DNA of 64,000 nucleotides. It comes from Tomocerus qinae. Lineage: Eukaryota > Arthropoda > Collembola > Entomobryomorpha > Tomoceridae. The notes beneath the pieces are model-generated. The model was not told the DNA's origin. It did no database searches and was given only the letters and a program-made list of their open reading frames with translations. The stretch is taken from positions 74,896,001-74,960,000 of the forward strand of contig CM034546.1 of the NCBI GenBank assembly GCA_020055645.1, given 5' to 3'. The position numbers and the translations under genes were made by a program. Positions 37,600 through 49,800 of the stretch are shown one piece after another (the first letter of the stretch is position 1; each line of letters opens with the position of its first letter).

Positions 37600-38330
37600 A
37601 TTTTGAAGCTTTCTGCAACTTTGACACCGTCATTTTTATTATCTTTGTGATATGCATGACAAATCGAGGTAGAAATAGAAAAGACATTTGCATGAATTTC
37701 GGCTAGGTATGAGTTTTAAAAAAGTGGATCAGACCAAAAATGCTCTACGGTTATTCAAAAATGATTACAAATATAGTAAAAGAAATAAATAAGAGACACA
37801 GAGGATAATAATACTGATGAAATTAATGCAAACATCAATGATATGAGAGAATGTGATGTTCAATCAATAGGAAAAGTGTATTACTTAATTTACACTTAAA
37901 AGTTTAAAGCACTACTGTGAGTATTTTTAGACTAGATTATGTTACTACTACCTAAAGTTGATTTGTGGCATGTTTATGGTAACCGTTCTGTTTTAATCTT
38001 TTGTGTAATTCTGTGCAGAAAAAAATAAACGCAGACGAATAAACAAAATAACATGCATTAATCGTTACTAGAATATTTGCCTTAGAATAGCTAAATGACA
38101 CCGTAGTGCACATAACGTTGCAGTTTCTGCTTTTCTAGATAACAGTGTACCATGGATAATAATAAATAATTGATATCATGTTCTCAGGATTATATCATCT
38201 CGTATGACTAGTAGCAGGACGTCAAGGAAACTTTATTGGCACGAATGCTGAGATTAGAGAATGGGCGCGACAGAAAAGGGGAAATTGGGAATTACCATAA
38301 ATGATAATTTGTGGAAGAAATGTTGAAATG
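37600..38330 (+). pseudogene. Decayed duplicate of the NB-ARC gene tail and its 3' flank
   Basis: Matches 49450-50560 in the same orientation. It contains pieces of the second membrane segment and the following helix (AATCGAGGTAGAAA, CATTTGCATGAATTTCGGCT, AAAATGCTCTACGGTTATTC), the C-terminal codons (GATGAAATTAATGCAAAC), the 3' UTR with AATAAA, and the downstream GTAGCAGGACGTCAAGGAAA block. Large internal segments present in the parent are missing and the frame is broken, so no product is expected. It lies tail to tail with the CARD-F-box gene. Confidence 0.8.
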
Positions 38331-40138
38331 TTGTGGAAATCATTTGAGTTAACTGAGAGTTCTGTAGCGCCACTCATCTCCCCGCCTAAGCACAATTTTG
38401 TGTTAGTTTCTGAATTCAATGGCGAATTAGATAACCATGGAGTAATGTCAAAACTTTTAACGCTTCTCCAATCATCGTCAACTAAATATAAGTCTGACGT
38501 CTCAAGCTTGGTAATGTACTTTTTTTGATTCCGAAAGAAATAATTCAATTCCTCTATCGGCCATGGATTTTTGCTATCTTGCTCACAAAATGTAAAGTGG
38601 TTGAAGGGAAAAGTTCTATTTTCTTCGTTCCGTTCAGGAAAGACTTGTGTAAACTGGAATCGAAAGTAATTTTTGAGCGAGGTATCAAAACATTAAGACC
38701 AACTGATGACCATTCTTTGGAAACTAAACGAGATGTTTTGATTTCTTCAAAATTCAAATACTGAAGTATACACTTGATGACCTAAATTTGCAATAAATAA
38801 ATACAAATTTTGTTATTGACAGGCAATGACTAAACAAGAAATAAATATTTACATGACGTACCAAACCAATTGTGTGTTAGGGGGAGAGCACAGCTACTAC
38901 TATTGATTAGTAGAGCTATGCTACCGCTCAAGCCGCGAGGAGCTTACTTGCAGTGACTCCCGGAACAACTTTACTAAGTGTACAGACTTACACGAAGAGA
39001 CTTAGTACTGAAGAGTACTGAACCATGAGACGGAACGACTCAACACTGTCCCGCAACTCGATCTGGTGGGCAGTCAGAGAGGGACCGGAACATGCAAGCC
39101 GACCGCCAGTGACCACAGACAAATCACTTACAGCAGTCTACTTCAATCCACCTTATCACCTCATGTGCATCCCATTGTCCAGACTTGTGCTAGGTAGAAC
39201 TCGTAGCACGTATACAGACCAACAGAACAATCCATACACTACAGACAGGGCATTGATAGATAATCATATTGTCACCAAGATAGGCAAATCAATGCTAATA
39301 ACGAATATACGGCAATGACAGCTTCTCCCAGCTCCAGACTACTACCTTATAGACCTGAGGCGCTCCAGAGATTCGAACTCCAGACCTCAGCCTGAGAAGC
39401 GGCTGTTTAGACCACTAGACAGACCTGTACGCCCTACCAAACCAATTAGCAACGGATTCTTAATTATTGCATTAACGTATTCCTGAGTGTCTTCAACATC
39501 ATCATCATCACAATTGACATCTGTGCCATTTTCTTTTCCGTTGATATTTTCGGCTTCAAGCTGTCCCTTCTTAAAATTTCAAATAATGTTTAAGTTCGTA
39601 GAAAAAGATATTGAAAAATTGCCGCATATATTAGTAGCCATTATCACTTATATTCTAAAGAAACTCCAGGATTATTACTTACAAACTTTAACATCTCTTC
39701 TTCAGTGGCGAGACCCTTATTGAATAAATTGAACATAATTTTCGGCAAAAACAGATTCTCATCTCCAACTGGAACTTCTGGAGTATTCATGCCTTGAATG
39801 CATCTCATGGATAATAATAATCTTGCAGCGTTGTCATCACATTCCATTGTATTCACCAAATCAAGTATTGCAATCTTTTTATCTTTGAGTGCCGTTGTGG
39901 TTTTCTAAAATATAGAGATAAATATACACACCAACTGCCAAGCCATTACTCAATACAATAATGGTAAATACACAGTAAATAATAATAAGAAATCATTATA
40001 CGATTGTAAATTTGAAAACCGAAGTAAGCAACTTTTACTTACAATTTGATGTTTTTCATTTTCAGTGATCCATCCTTTTTCACAGCTGAGATTTAAAGGC
40101 ACAATCAGTAACTCCTCTTCCTTACATGCCATGGTCAA
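38222..40138 (-). CDS. CARD-like/F-box protein (spliced, exon 4 frameshifted)
   Basis: Four exons with consistent phase-0 junctions: 40043-40132 (ATG 40132; an in-frame ATG also at 40138), 39683-39904, 39438-39569 and 38781-38222. Exons 1-2 (104 residues) have CARD-like helical spacing: GWITENEKHQI, then KIAILDLVNTM, then AARLLLSMRCIQG. Exon 3 is an acidic linker (DDDDVED). NPLLIGL at its end joins VIKCILQYLNFEEI, KTSRLVSKEW in exon 4, which fits the F-box consensus that binds Skp1 in SCF ubiquitin ligases. At 38568-38572 (a five-base A run on the coding strand) the frame is lost to a stop at 38554; the other frame (NPWPIEELNYFFRN onward) continues to 38222. One missing base would explain this. 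The substrate-binding C-terminus looks truncated at the edge of the duplicated block. CARD assignment is by pattern only. Confidence 0.6.
38872..39434 (-). mobile_element. tRNA-headed SINE-like insertion at a splice donor
   Basis: Flanked by the 13-bp direct repeat TACCAAACCAATT (38859-38871 and 39435-39447). On the minus strand the 5' end carries pol III-type internal promoter motifs: GTGGTCTAAACAGC (A-box-like) and GAGTTCGAATCTC (B box), near 39370-39420. No poly-A tail is visible, so the class is tentative. The insertion lies at the exon 3/intron 3 boundary of the CARD-F-box gene: the target duplication contains the donor GT. Confidence 0.7.
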
Positions 40139-43100
40139 ATGTCAACTTTCCATATAGTGCTGACTGCGTCTTCGATGTTGATGATGGAGTACAAAAGTAC
40201 TATTTCTCAATTTCTTAAATCAGTCCAAAATTTTGACACCCCATCAGCCAACACAATTTTTATAGCTTCACTACCTGTCTTACGTTACGGTGTCAGAAAA
40301 TCAGAATCAGGAAAACAACACAAAACGCCAAACAAAGACAGGTCTTTTAGATTTCGCGCCTTATATACTTTAGACTTTGTGACTTCTACGACTACAAGGA
40401 CATCTAAATCTTCGTAATTAACGTTTTTACTTATGACCCCAACAACGCATACGTTATTTATGTACTATAATTTACTCGTACGGTGGTAAGTAAAAACATT
40501 AATTCAGAGCAGGCTGGAAGCTATTATGCTCCTGTAATTTATTTTTTCACTTTCTCCAGTTTATGAAGCCAAACCCTGTACTTTTTATATAATATGACAT
40601 TTTTTGACGAGAAACAAAGCACCAATATCATACAAACCCGGATTTATAACAAAGGAATGTATTGTTTTTATAATACAAATGTATGCAACAATCTTCATTG
40701 ACAAACATTGTACTCCATTTCTAAGCTCTGATTATATTACCCTATACCGACTCAATGGCGTAGCCAAGATAATTGGCTAGAACACACTATACACTTTAAG
40801 CAACTCTTTCGACTATTCGAAAAAATATAAAACTCATGTGTTTGCCATATAAGTTAATTCGCATCAACTTTTTTGATATTTTATTTCCAAACAACCAGCT
40901 ATGTAATAATAATATATCCAGGCTAGTTCACACACTCTGATGGCATCAACAGCAACATCGTACAAACTTTCACTTGGCATATTATTATTATTTTCTAGTT
41001 TTTATTGCAGTTTTGTATAAATGATATCTATTCTCTTACTTTTAAATAATTCCCACAGCGAAGGTACAATCATTTTTAGAATCACCCTAAAGTTTATACA
41101 ATATTTGTACGTATTTCCAACTAATATTATTTGGTTAAGCATTCCGAGGTCTTTGAAAAAAATTATTAACAGTCACACATTACATTATACATCAAATTTT
41201 CTCATCCAATAAATATTTTTAGTATTTTTAGTATTACCCACAACATTCTCATTTAAATGGTCGTTGAAATTAAAAAAAATACTCATACATCATACATATT
41301 ATAAAAGATTGCTTTTCAGCAGCCCAAAAGCTGATTATCCAATATAGATTACATAGAATTATTCAGACAAATACATGCAAAAATGAGGAATATGGAATCG
41401 GGTAAAATTGGAGTTTCCGGGTTGTATCTGCCAAAGGTACAAACTGCTGGTTGCAAGTGAGTTGTTTGGATGAAATAATTTGCAAATAAAAATGCTGCCA
41501 CCTAAGCTAATTTTAGTTTCATACTACACCTGTATCTCATAGTCATAGTTTCTTAGTGATTTTATTTCATCGATTTTGTATGATCTACAAAAATATAGAC
41601 ATGAACAATACAGCAATAGAAATTACAAAAGTATTTACAATTGCACTATTTATAATATTTAATGACTATACACACAGCAGTGCAGATATTTCTTTTTCTT
41701 TGCAACAAAAGCCAATAAAGCGGACAAGTTTGGTAGACGATGAAGTAATAGTAAAGCGTTGGACGGCTAAAAATAGTTTAACAACATCTCTAAGGGATTT
41801 TATTACAGAGTTGCTAGAAAACTTCGTTATTTTTGCTTGTATTTATTTAAACCTCAATTAGAAATGCAGTTTTAATTATCAATATAGCTTAATTGAGATT
41901 AGTGCTATAGAAATGGAATGGTATATATGGTAACTAGTAAATTTTCCCGGATAACAAACAACAAAATAAAAAATCTGCAATTTACTAATTTCCGCGAATA
42001 TTTCCAAAATGTGAAACATGTTGTGTTATAACTTACTCTATAACCGACTTATTTGATCTGATGTAAATAATCTCTTTTAATTCAGCAGTATCTAGGACCA
42101 TTCACAAGCTGAGTTAAATATAGGTTAGATAGAATACATAGCGAAATCTGAGCAGTCTAAAATTATATAGACTTAAATGAGTGGAAAAGGGAGTCAATGG
42201 TGTGGATACAACAAGAATGCAGAAATAACAATGCTGTATGTACTTACATTAATTTCTGGCATAATTCCACGGCTACTATTGCATTGTCTTATTCTCGGTG
42301 TAATCCACTCTGACTCTCTTTTGATCACTAGACTAAAAGAGAAGCTCTCCTCAACTCGTCCTCTCCAGCCTTCAAGCTTTTATCAGGTACTATTTCCTTC
42401 CATTCCATTTACTTATTTTTCAATCAAAAAATTTAAATCACGGTAAATATTGATTACATTTTAATGGCATCTGAAAATATTGTTTTATTATAAAACATGC
42501 ATTTTTCAATTAGAGTTTTTACATGGAATACCTAGTATTGAAATTACTCTGATAAAACAAATTATTAAAATAAAAGAAATTACTGAAATAATTAAGATAA
42601 TTAAAATCAATACTAAACTTAAATGAAATTATTGGTATGAAATAATAAGCATAAGTAAATGAAATAATTAAAGCGAATGAAATTATTAGACTAAAATAGG
42701 AATAATTAAATTAAAAGATGTTTTAAATTTATTCAATTTCAATTTTCAAGGAAAAGTCTGGAAAATAGTGAATTGATTCACCCTTTGATTTCTGGGACAC
42801 GTTTCAATCAAGTTCCAACACTGGCATGTTATATAGGGACTTTGCAATCAGGAATTAAGTTCATCGCGGCCATGTGTCTGGCTCAGAGTTATAATTGGAA
42901 CAAGAGATCCAAATCCCCGGAAAATAGTACACTATGTATTGTGATACACAAAAAATAGGCTCAGTGTCGCTTAGCTATTGTTGTCTTACACAAAGTAGTC
43001 TTTTCACCTACTATCTAGGTATTTGGATTGAATAAATTGAGAAACTCCTATAACATACAAACATGATATCACTGTCTTTGTTCACTATACCTATAACGTT

Positions 43101-43619
43101 CCGCTATACTCCATGTCGCTTTAATTCCAACACTTAGATTATTTTCTAAGACAAAATTTTTGGATACTATTTTTAAGGATATTAAAAAACAGACATGTTC
43201 TTTATGCTGCAATAATGGGAAAATTAGGTGGAAATAAATTTAACTTGTGGTTATAAACAATGGAACCAGAAACAGCAGAAATAGATGCATGTACATACAA
43301 ACACACAAATACAAAAAATGGATATGGGGATGTTGCTTCTTGAATATTGAAAGCCTATTTGATGCAATATTTATTTTAAAACTAATCGCTGACTTGAGCC
43401 TACATTTTTTGTTAGTGAAAATTGGATATTTAATACAATATCGAAATTTCTGATGCAACTACAACTTAATTACAGTTTTAAAATCGAAAATAAGACATCT
43501 GAGACAATTATTGCAGTGTCTAAACAATATAGTATACGATAAGGTGTTTAAATTATGTTAAATTGTTGTATAAATTTATTAGCAATTAATTTTTCTAAAT
43601 TTTTATATTTGTGTTTCAG
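40139..43619. other. Intergenic region between CARD-F-box and tropomyosin genes
   Basis: Short ORFs at 40139-40417, 41556-41861 and 42177-42446 lack recognisable domains or splice support. 42530-42720 is low-complexity (GAAATTATTNAAATAA). A 3' splice site TTTCAG at 43614-43619 suggests an upstream non-coding tropomyosin exon and promoter somewhere here; I could not locate them. Confidence 0.5.
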
Positions 43620-43658
43620 ATTTTTCTGTTAGTAGAAGGGCATAAATAAACCGGCGCG

Positions 43659-45118
43659 ATGGAGGCGATCAAGAAGAAGATGCAGTCGATGAAGGTGGAG
43701 AAGGATGACGCGATGGAGAAGGCCGAGGCTAAGGAGGCCCAAGCGCGTGAGGCCCAAGCTCGAGGAGACAAGGCTGCTGAAGAAGTTCAAGGCTTGGAGA
43801 AGAGGAAGATCGTCTTGGAAAGTGAATTGCACAATGCCCAAGAAGCGTTGATCAAAGCTAATGCTGAACTGGAATCCAAAGAAAAGAAATTCGCTGCTGT
43901 CAGTTGGATTAATTTCTACTAACATTTTTCTGTTACATAATATAGTTAGTTATAGTTTTTATATTTTTAATTTTAACTAACAGACGGAAAAAGATCTTTT
44001 TGAATTGGGCCGCAAAGTCCAACAAATTGAAGAGAAATTTGAAACCACTGAAGAGAAATTGAAGGCAACACAACTTAGCTTGGCTACCACTTTGCACACT
44101 GGTGATGAAGCTGCGCGGTAAATTATCAGTTATTCATACTTTTCAAGCTCTGTTCCCTTGTTAAATTCAATCTTGTTTCCTTTATGTAGTATTTCTAAGG
44201 TGTTGAAAGACCGTAATCAGTCCGATGCTACCAAGATCCAATCCCTTGAAGATCAGTTGAAGGACATTAACGCACTTGCTGAAGAAGCTGACCGAAAATC
44301 CGATGAGGTTTCTTGACTTTTAATTTAATAAATTATTAAATAATACATTATTCTTGATTTTGTATATAACTTTACAATTGAAATACTTATTCGGTGAAAT
44401 CAGGTGTCCCAGAAGCTGGCCATGGTTGAAGCTGATTTGGAAATGGCTGAAGATCGTGCCCAAACCGGAGAATCGTAAGTGCAACACTGATCATTGTATT
44501 AAAACAATTTTCTTCTGCAAATACACTATATATAATAATGTAAACTAAATTTCAGCAAACTTCTTGAGCTTGAAGAAGAGATGAAGGTCGTAGGAAATAA
44601 CCTCCGCTCTCTTGAAGGCACCGTAGAAAACGTATGTCATTAACTGATTTTTATTTACATTTTTAATATTCAGTGTAAAATTTTCCAATGATTGATTGGT
44701 AATGCAGGCCCGCCAACGTGAGATCGAATACAAAAGACAGATCCAGACTCTGACCTCCAAACTGAAGCAGGTAAACTGAATCGCATTAATTGCTAATTAT
44801 TAATTAACATATTTTCTTGATTTTTATTATGTTATTATTTTGTCTCAAATTGATCTAAATAATGAAACGGCATTATGATTTGTGCAGGGTGAAGCCCGTG
44901 CTGAGTTTGCCCAGAGGACTGTGATTAAGCTGCAGAAGGAAGTTGACCGCATTGACAGTACGATTATATCTTTTTACCTATGCATTTTGTACAATCCAAA
45001 AAAAAGCATCTAAAATAATTAATTTGCAATTGCAGACGAGTTGGTCCTTCAAAGCGAAATTTACAAGGGCATTACCACTGAGCTGGATAACACTTATGCT
45101 GAGATGACTGGATATTAA
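43659..45118 (+). CDS. Tropomyosin
   Basis: Eight exons: 43659-43898, 43984-44117, 44190-44307, 44404-44474, 44556-44631, 44708-44770, 44888-44957 and 45036-45118. All have GT-AG junctions and together they give exactly 284 residues, the standard length of muscle-type tropomyosins. The protein is one continuous heptad coiled coil that lies along actin filaments and regulates myosin access. Family signatures are MEAIKKKMQ at the N-terminus, QKLAMVEADLE, ELEEEMKVVGNNLRSLE, ARAEFAQRTVIKLQKEVDR and the overlap end AEMTGY. Introns fall after about codons 80, 125, 164, 188, 213, 234 and 257. The central part (residues 85-160) is unusually diverged, suggesting a paralogue. No mutually exclusive exons are visible. 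Coding GC is well above that of the flanks. A splice acceptor at 43619 precedes a short 5' UTR. Confidence 0.97.
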
Positions 45119-45235
45119 TCCCGCCGATCCACCCACATCCCTTTCTTTCTGTTTTACTTAAAGAATTCTCTTCTCATTCTGATTCTCCATCCATTCTCAT
45201 TCTTATCGAGAAAGCATGAAGGTAAAGCCTACTGA

Positions 45236-45241
45236 AATAAA
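45236..45241 (+). terminator. Tropomyosin polyadenylation signal
   Basis: AATAAA 118 bp after the TAA stop; further AATAAA hexamers lie at about 45413 and 45721, which could give longer 3' UTRs. Confidence 0.6.
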
Positions 45242-46760
45242 TGTATAATACAATGAATGGTGCGGAATGAATTGACATGCAACTCTGAAACTCTACCCTT
45301 GATAAAAATCCATTTCGCAGGCTAAGGGTTATTTGGTAATACAATTAGGGCTACATTAAGTGTTGAGTTTCACTTCACTTCATTCCGCGTCCCTTTTATG
45401 TATAAAATACTGTAATAAAGTACTAAACTACTAAGATAATACTAAATACAGATGATAAAATACTAAATATAGAAAATAAAATACTAAACTGAGCAAATAC
45501 AAATATGATATCGTGCAATTACATTATTATTTCGCTAGGCTATCTGTACAATAACAATTTTGAATAGGTGGGTGTAAAGAAGAAAGTTGATGAATTGAAA
45601 TTTGGGCTGCTCATCGCAAAACTACTTCCAGTCAACCATTGCCAAATTAAGTACTAAGAGTTACAGTCTACTCATTTTTCACATCATTGTAATTGAAATG
45701 CCAAAGCCATTGTACATCCTAATAAAGTTAATTCTGCAACGTGAGTGAGACATCTTGTTCGAGAGGAAAACTAATGCTCGATTTGTATGACAGACTTATT
45801 CCTAGCTAATAACATAATTTTATCTTTTCGCAAAATAATTAAAACGTATGTAATGATAGTGATATTAAATCGCTGCAGATGGAAGTCACATATTTTCAAG
45901 CTTCAATTTGTACAAATAGAATTTATTCACCTTAAAATATACAAATTCGCTTTTACACTCCTCAGAGCAGAGTGGCCACTTTTAAGCCGAAGCGAAAACA
46001 TGCATGATTGATGTGATGACCAAAAAATTTTTCAAATTTTTGAAATTTTTGTTCATCTACTTGCCTAAGATTTTAAAATAATACGTCTAATAATACGTAA
46101 ATAACACTTATTTTTAGGGTAATTAAAAAGGACTTAAAATTATCTTTAAAATACTGACAACCCACATGGCTATTTATTAACTAAGTAGAAGTAGGTACCT
46201 GAGGTGAAGTTGGTAATTTGCTGGCCAAAAGAATTTTAACAACATATTTATCAAACAGATTATAAATTAGATAGCTCCCTACTTATAAGTAAAAAGTGTA
46301 TCATTACTCATCGTTAAATAATAACGATTATAAATTACAATGATCATTCGAATCGCCACACATAGTCAGTATTTAGATAACTAATTCAGCGATACCTTAT
46401 TTACAATAGTTGTAATAAATAATTCAGTCTTGTTCCATACACATACTCAGCTGCGGATAACATTACTTACGTATTAGGTATTAAAAACAACGTTCTCCAT
46501 GCGTGCCGCAATGTAGATTTGTTTTCACTTGGAAATGAAACATTATAAAAGGTTAAATCATTTCAGTAAGTAATCTGAGTAATATCTATCTAGGTACTCA
46601 TCCGGTAAATCCCTGCTTCGCTCAGCCCATAACAGCATGGGCGCATTTATGCAGGTTTAAACAGCTTAAGTACGTTTCTATAGAATAATTACCATTGCGT
46701 CAATACCAATAAATATGGCTTTAAAGACTTATGGGTCAAAACCTTATCTTTATTTTAGTA
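45242..46760. other. Intergenic, no gene seen
   Basis: AT-rich; a short ORF at 45787-46011 has no support. A TATAAAAGG at about 46545 is a possible but unplaced core promoter. Confidence 0.4.
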
Positions 46761-46763
46761 TGT

Positions 46764-46801
46764 TATATAAGTTATATATTAACAGTTATAATATTGTCAG
46801 T
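46764..46801 (+). promoter_or_regulatory. Likely core promoter of the CARD-NB-ARC gene
   Basis: TATATAA at 46764-46770 is followed 33 bp later by TCAGT (46797-46801), the arthropod initiator consensus, at the expected spacing. The first ATG of the gene (46893) would then follow a 5' UTR of about 95 nt. Confidence 0.5.
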
Positions 46802-46892
46802 GTGCAAGTAAGCAACTGGTAGTGCAGTGTGTGTATAAACTATAAACGTTCAGAGCAGTTTCTTCAAACGGAAGTTCACTTAATTATAATTA

Positions 46893-49800
46893 ATGAAAAT
46901 GGAATCAGAAGCGATTTTATCTAATATAGTGTACTTAGCTGAACACCTCACTAATATCTCGTCTGTATTGACACGGCTGGAACGGGAAGATATAATTTCC
47001 AGGCATGAACGCGAAAAAATTGTGAGTACTAAGTAAAAACAGGCATTATGTTATAAATAAATATGTTATTATAATAATATGGTAAATGACGCACTACTAA
47101 CTATGAAGTCGTATATGACGGGAACTTTAAGGAATTCAGCCGCACTAAACTCAAAGAAAGGAATTTTTTAAATACTAAAAATTTTACTTAATAATACTTT
47201 ACCATTACTAATCAATGGAACCCATGCCCATGCTATAATTTAAAGCTCTTTTAAATTAGTATTTAGGTCAACTGAATCTAAATTGTAGTAGATACAATAT
47301 ATTTAGCAGGTATATTATATAAAAATATATTGGTAGTAAGTAGTAGGTAACCGAATTTAGATGTCCATTCTATAAGACTTTGGAGTTAAAGCTCTTACCT
47401 CCTTTGGGGGTGAATGAAAAAGTTATTGTAGTACTTAAAATGCCGAAACTCATTGCGGAATTCCTCACAATACGAAGCCATTTCGGGCAATTTTAAATAC
47501 TTGCCACTGCGTTATACCTTTTTTGGATAAAAAATTAAAATTGAGATGTATATCATATAATAATAGAATATCTATCTTAAGTCAGTAGTGTGTTTAGAAA
47601 GGGCGGGTATTTTTTGTCTTCGTCTTTAACGACCGACACCATGAAAACCATTCAAGTAAATTCACTCAACTGTAGCATTTATCTTCTAATTTGCAGTTAC
47701 CATTCAATTATTATCCTCCTAATTAAAACCTCTCTTTCTACTGAGTCAATTTAAAATTTGATAAAGAAATTTTAAAAATTGTTCACGTTAAGAAACTAGA
47801 TCTTTTTCACACTGAATAATCAATAATGGTCCTTTTTTATTCGAATAGCTAGCAGATGGAGTGACCAACGACCAAAATTCTCGTCTGTTCATATTGCTTC
47901 ATAGAAAAGATTGGAATAGGATCGAAAAAGTGACTCTGAAAATTCTGGTTATAACTGGAAATAAGCATTGCGCTAACAGGCTTTTAGGAATACCTACTCG
48001 TCCTCTAGACAGTTACATCACCGCCCTAGGAGATAAATGGTGGCCAGAGGAAAAAAGGACTTCAGAAGCGTTTATTGAAAGAACAACTGGCAACGATATT
48101 CTGGTAGAAGTCTTGTATGCAAATTTGCGAATTATTACAAAGAATTATACAATTATATCGTTTGGATTGACTGTGGCGCAGATAAGTACTGGAACCAATC
48201 AGAAGATAATTTGTGGAAGCCGTTTGAACACTTGGCCATAGATCTGGAAATCAATCCAGACGCATTCAACCTCAAATGGCTTGTGAAAAAGGTTTACGAG
48301 AAACTTTCCGCATTCCAAAGTAGTTGCTTGTTAATATTTGACAACGCTACTGAATACACGAATGGACTTAAAGATGTTCTTCCAGAAACAGGGAAATACA
48401 ATTTCCACTGCATAATTACATCACGAAATCGACAATGGGGCTTTAACACTGGGCATGGGGAGATCACACAATTTCCATTAGACATATTTAGTAGCAACGA
48501 CAGCGTCAAATTACTACAGAACCATTTAACTATCCCCTTCGATGATACCGAATTAGAATCCTTAGCTAGATTGCTCGGAAATCTGCCCCTGGCTATGCAA
48601 ATTGCTTTAGCAAAATTAAATAACGACGGAATGACAATCGGAGAATATATACAAAAACTTACAACAACAGATACAATCATTGAATCGAATTTGAAAGTAG
48701 ACGACTATGAAAAGACAATTAACAAGACAATGCACATTTCTTTTGAGGTTATCAGAAAAGAGGGAGAATGTGGAAAAATCGCAATGGATATCCTTCAAGT
48801 TTTTGGTTTTCTGCGACCAGATGCTGTTGAATTGCAAACATTCGCAGATGTCTTGGCAGTCAAAATAGAAAACGTGGAAGAAGCTGTAGATTTGCTTCAA
48901 AAATTTTCGTTAGTCACAAAGAATGGAAGAATTAACAAAGAAGTCGTTGCTCCTCCCACTTGGTGTGGAATTTTCTTTTGGCGGGTGATACGGCCATTGT
49001 CGTGGTTTTGTTCAGTGTGCACGTACAGTCCAGTGATTTTTCCTTATACCCCGAAAACTGCCCTAGTGAAAACAATGGTTGAGTTTCAAATAGCAAGCAT
49101 GCATAGGCTAGTTCAACAGGTCCTGCGTTATAATTCCAAAACAGAGAGAAAATCCATTTTGAAGAAAATACTTAAAAGTAAAGCATCTACCGAAAACAAA
49201 ATAGTTCCATATGGCCATGCAGAGAAAGATAAAGACCTGGCATGCTTTTTAAGGTTTCGTAGAATTGAAATGTACTACCATCAGGGCACTGAAGGAGTTG
49301 AAGCACTTATTAATGCAGGTAAATTCGACGAAGCTATACAGTTGTCAAAGTTAAAGCAGTCGCAGAATACGCTCCATGCATTGCAAATTCTTTCTATAGT
49401 TGGTTACCTTGCTTTCATTCTCATTCTCATAGCTGTTCTCTATGATTTTAATTTTGAAGCCTTTGTCTATTCTGAGCTTTTTACAACATTGACACCGTCA
49501 TTTTTTATTTTAATCTTAGTTATATGCATAAAGAATCGAGGTAGAAACAGAAAAAGACATTTGCATGAATTTCGGCTAGCTATGAGTTTTAAAAAGGTGG
49601 GCCAGAACAAAAATGCTCTACGGTTATTCAAAAACCTTTATAAATATAACAAATATTCGGCAAATTGTGGTAGCTTTAGTTGGTGTGCTGAAAAGCTTAG
49701 ATCAGCTACAGCCACAGTGGAATTAGATTTATCTCTTTCTAGTATGCCAAACAAACTTGTCGTTTCATTTTGGATTGTGTACTTGCAGTCAGAAATAGGG

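Noticed and set aside
39360-39434. Functional tRNA gene
   Set aside because: A- and B-box-like motifs are present but no full cloverleaf can be drawn, and the segment heads a 563-bp unit flanked by a 13-bp duplication.
41556-41861. 101-codon ORF with a hydrophobic N-terminal stretch
   Set aside because: Could resemble a small secreted protein, but there is no recognised family, no duplicate to compare and AT-rich composition like its surroundings.
48943-49093. A retained intron between the NB-ARC region and the MHRLVQ motif
   Set aside because: A GT...AG pair exists but its removal (151 nt) would break the open frame, so the extra hydrophobic segment is better left as coding.
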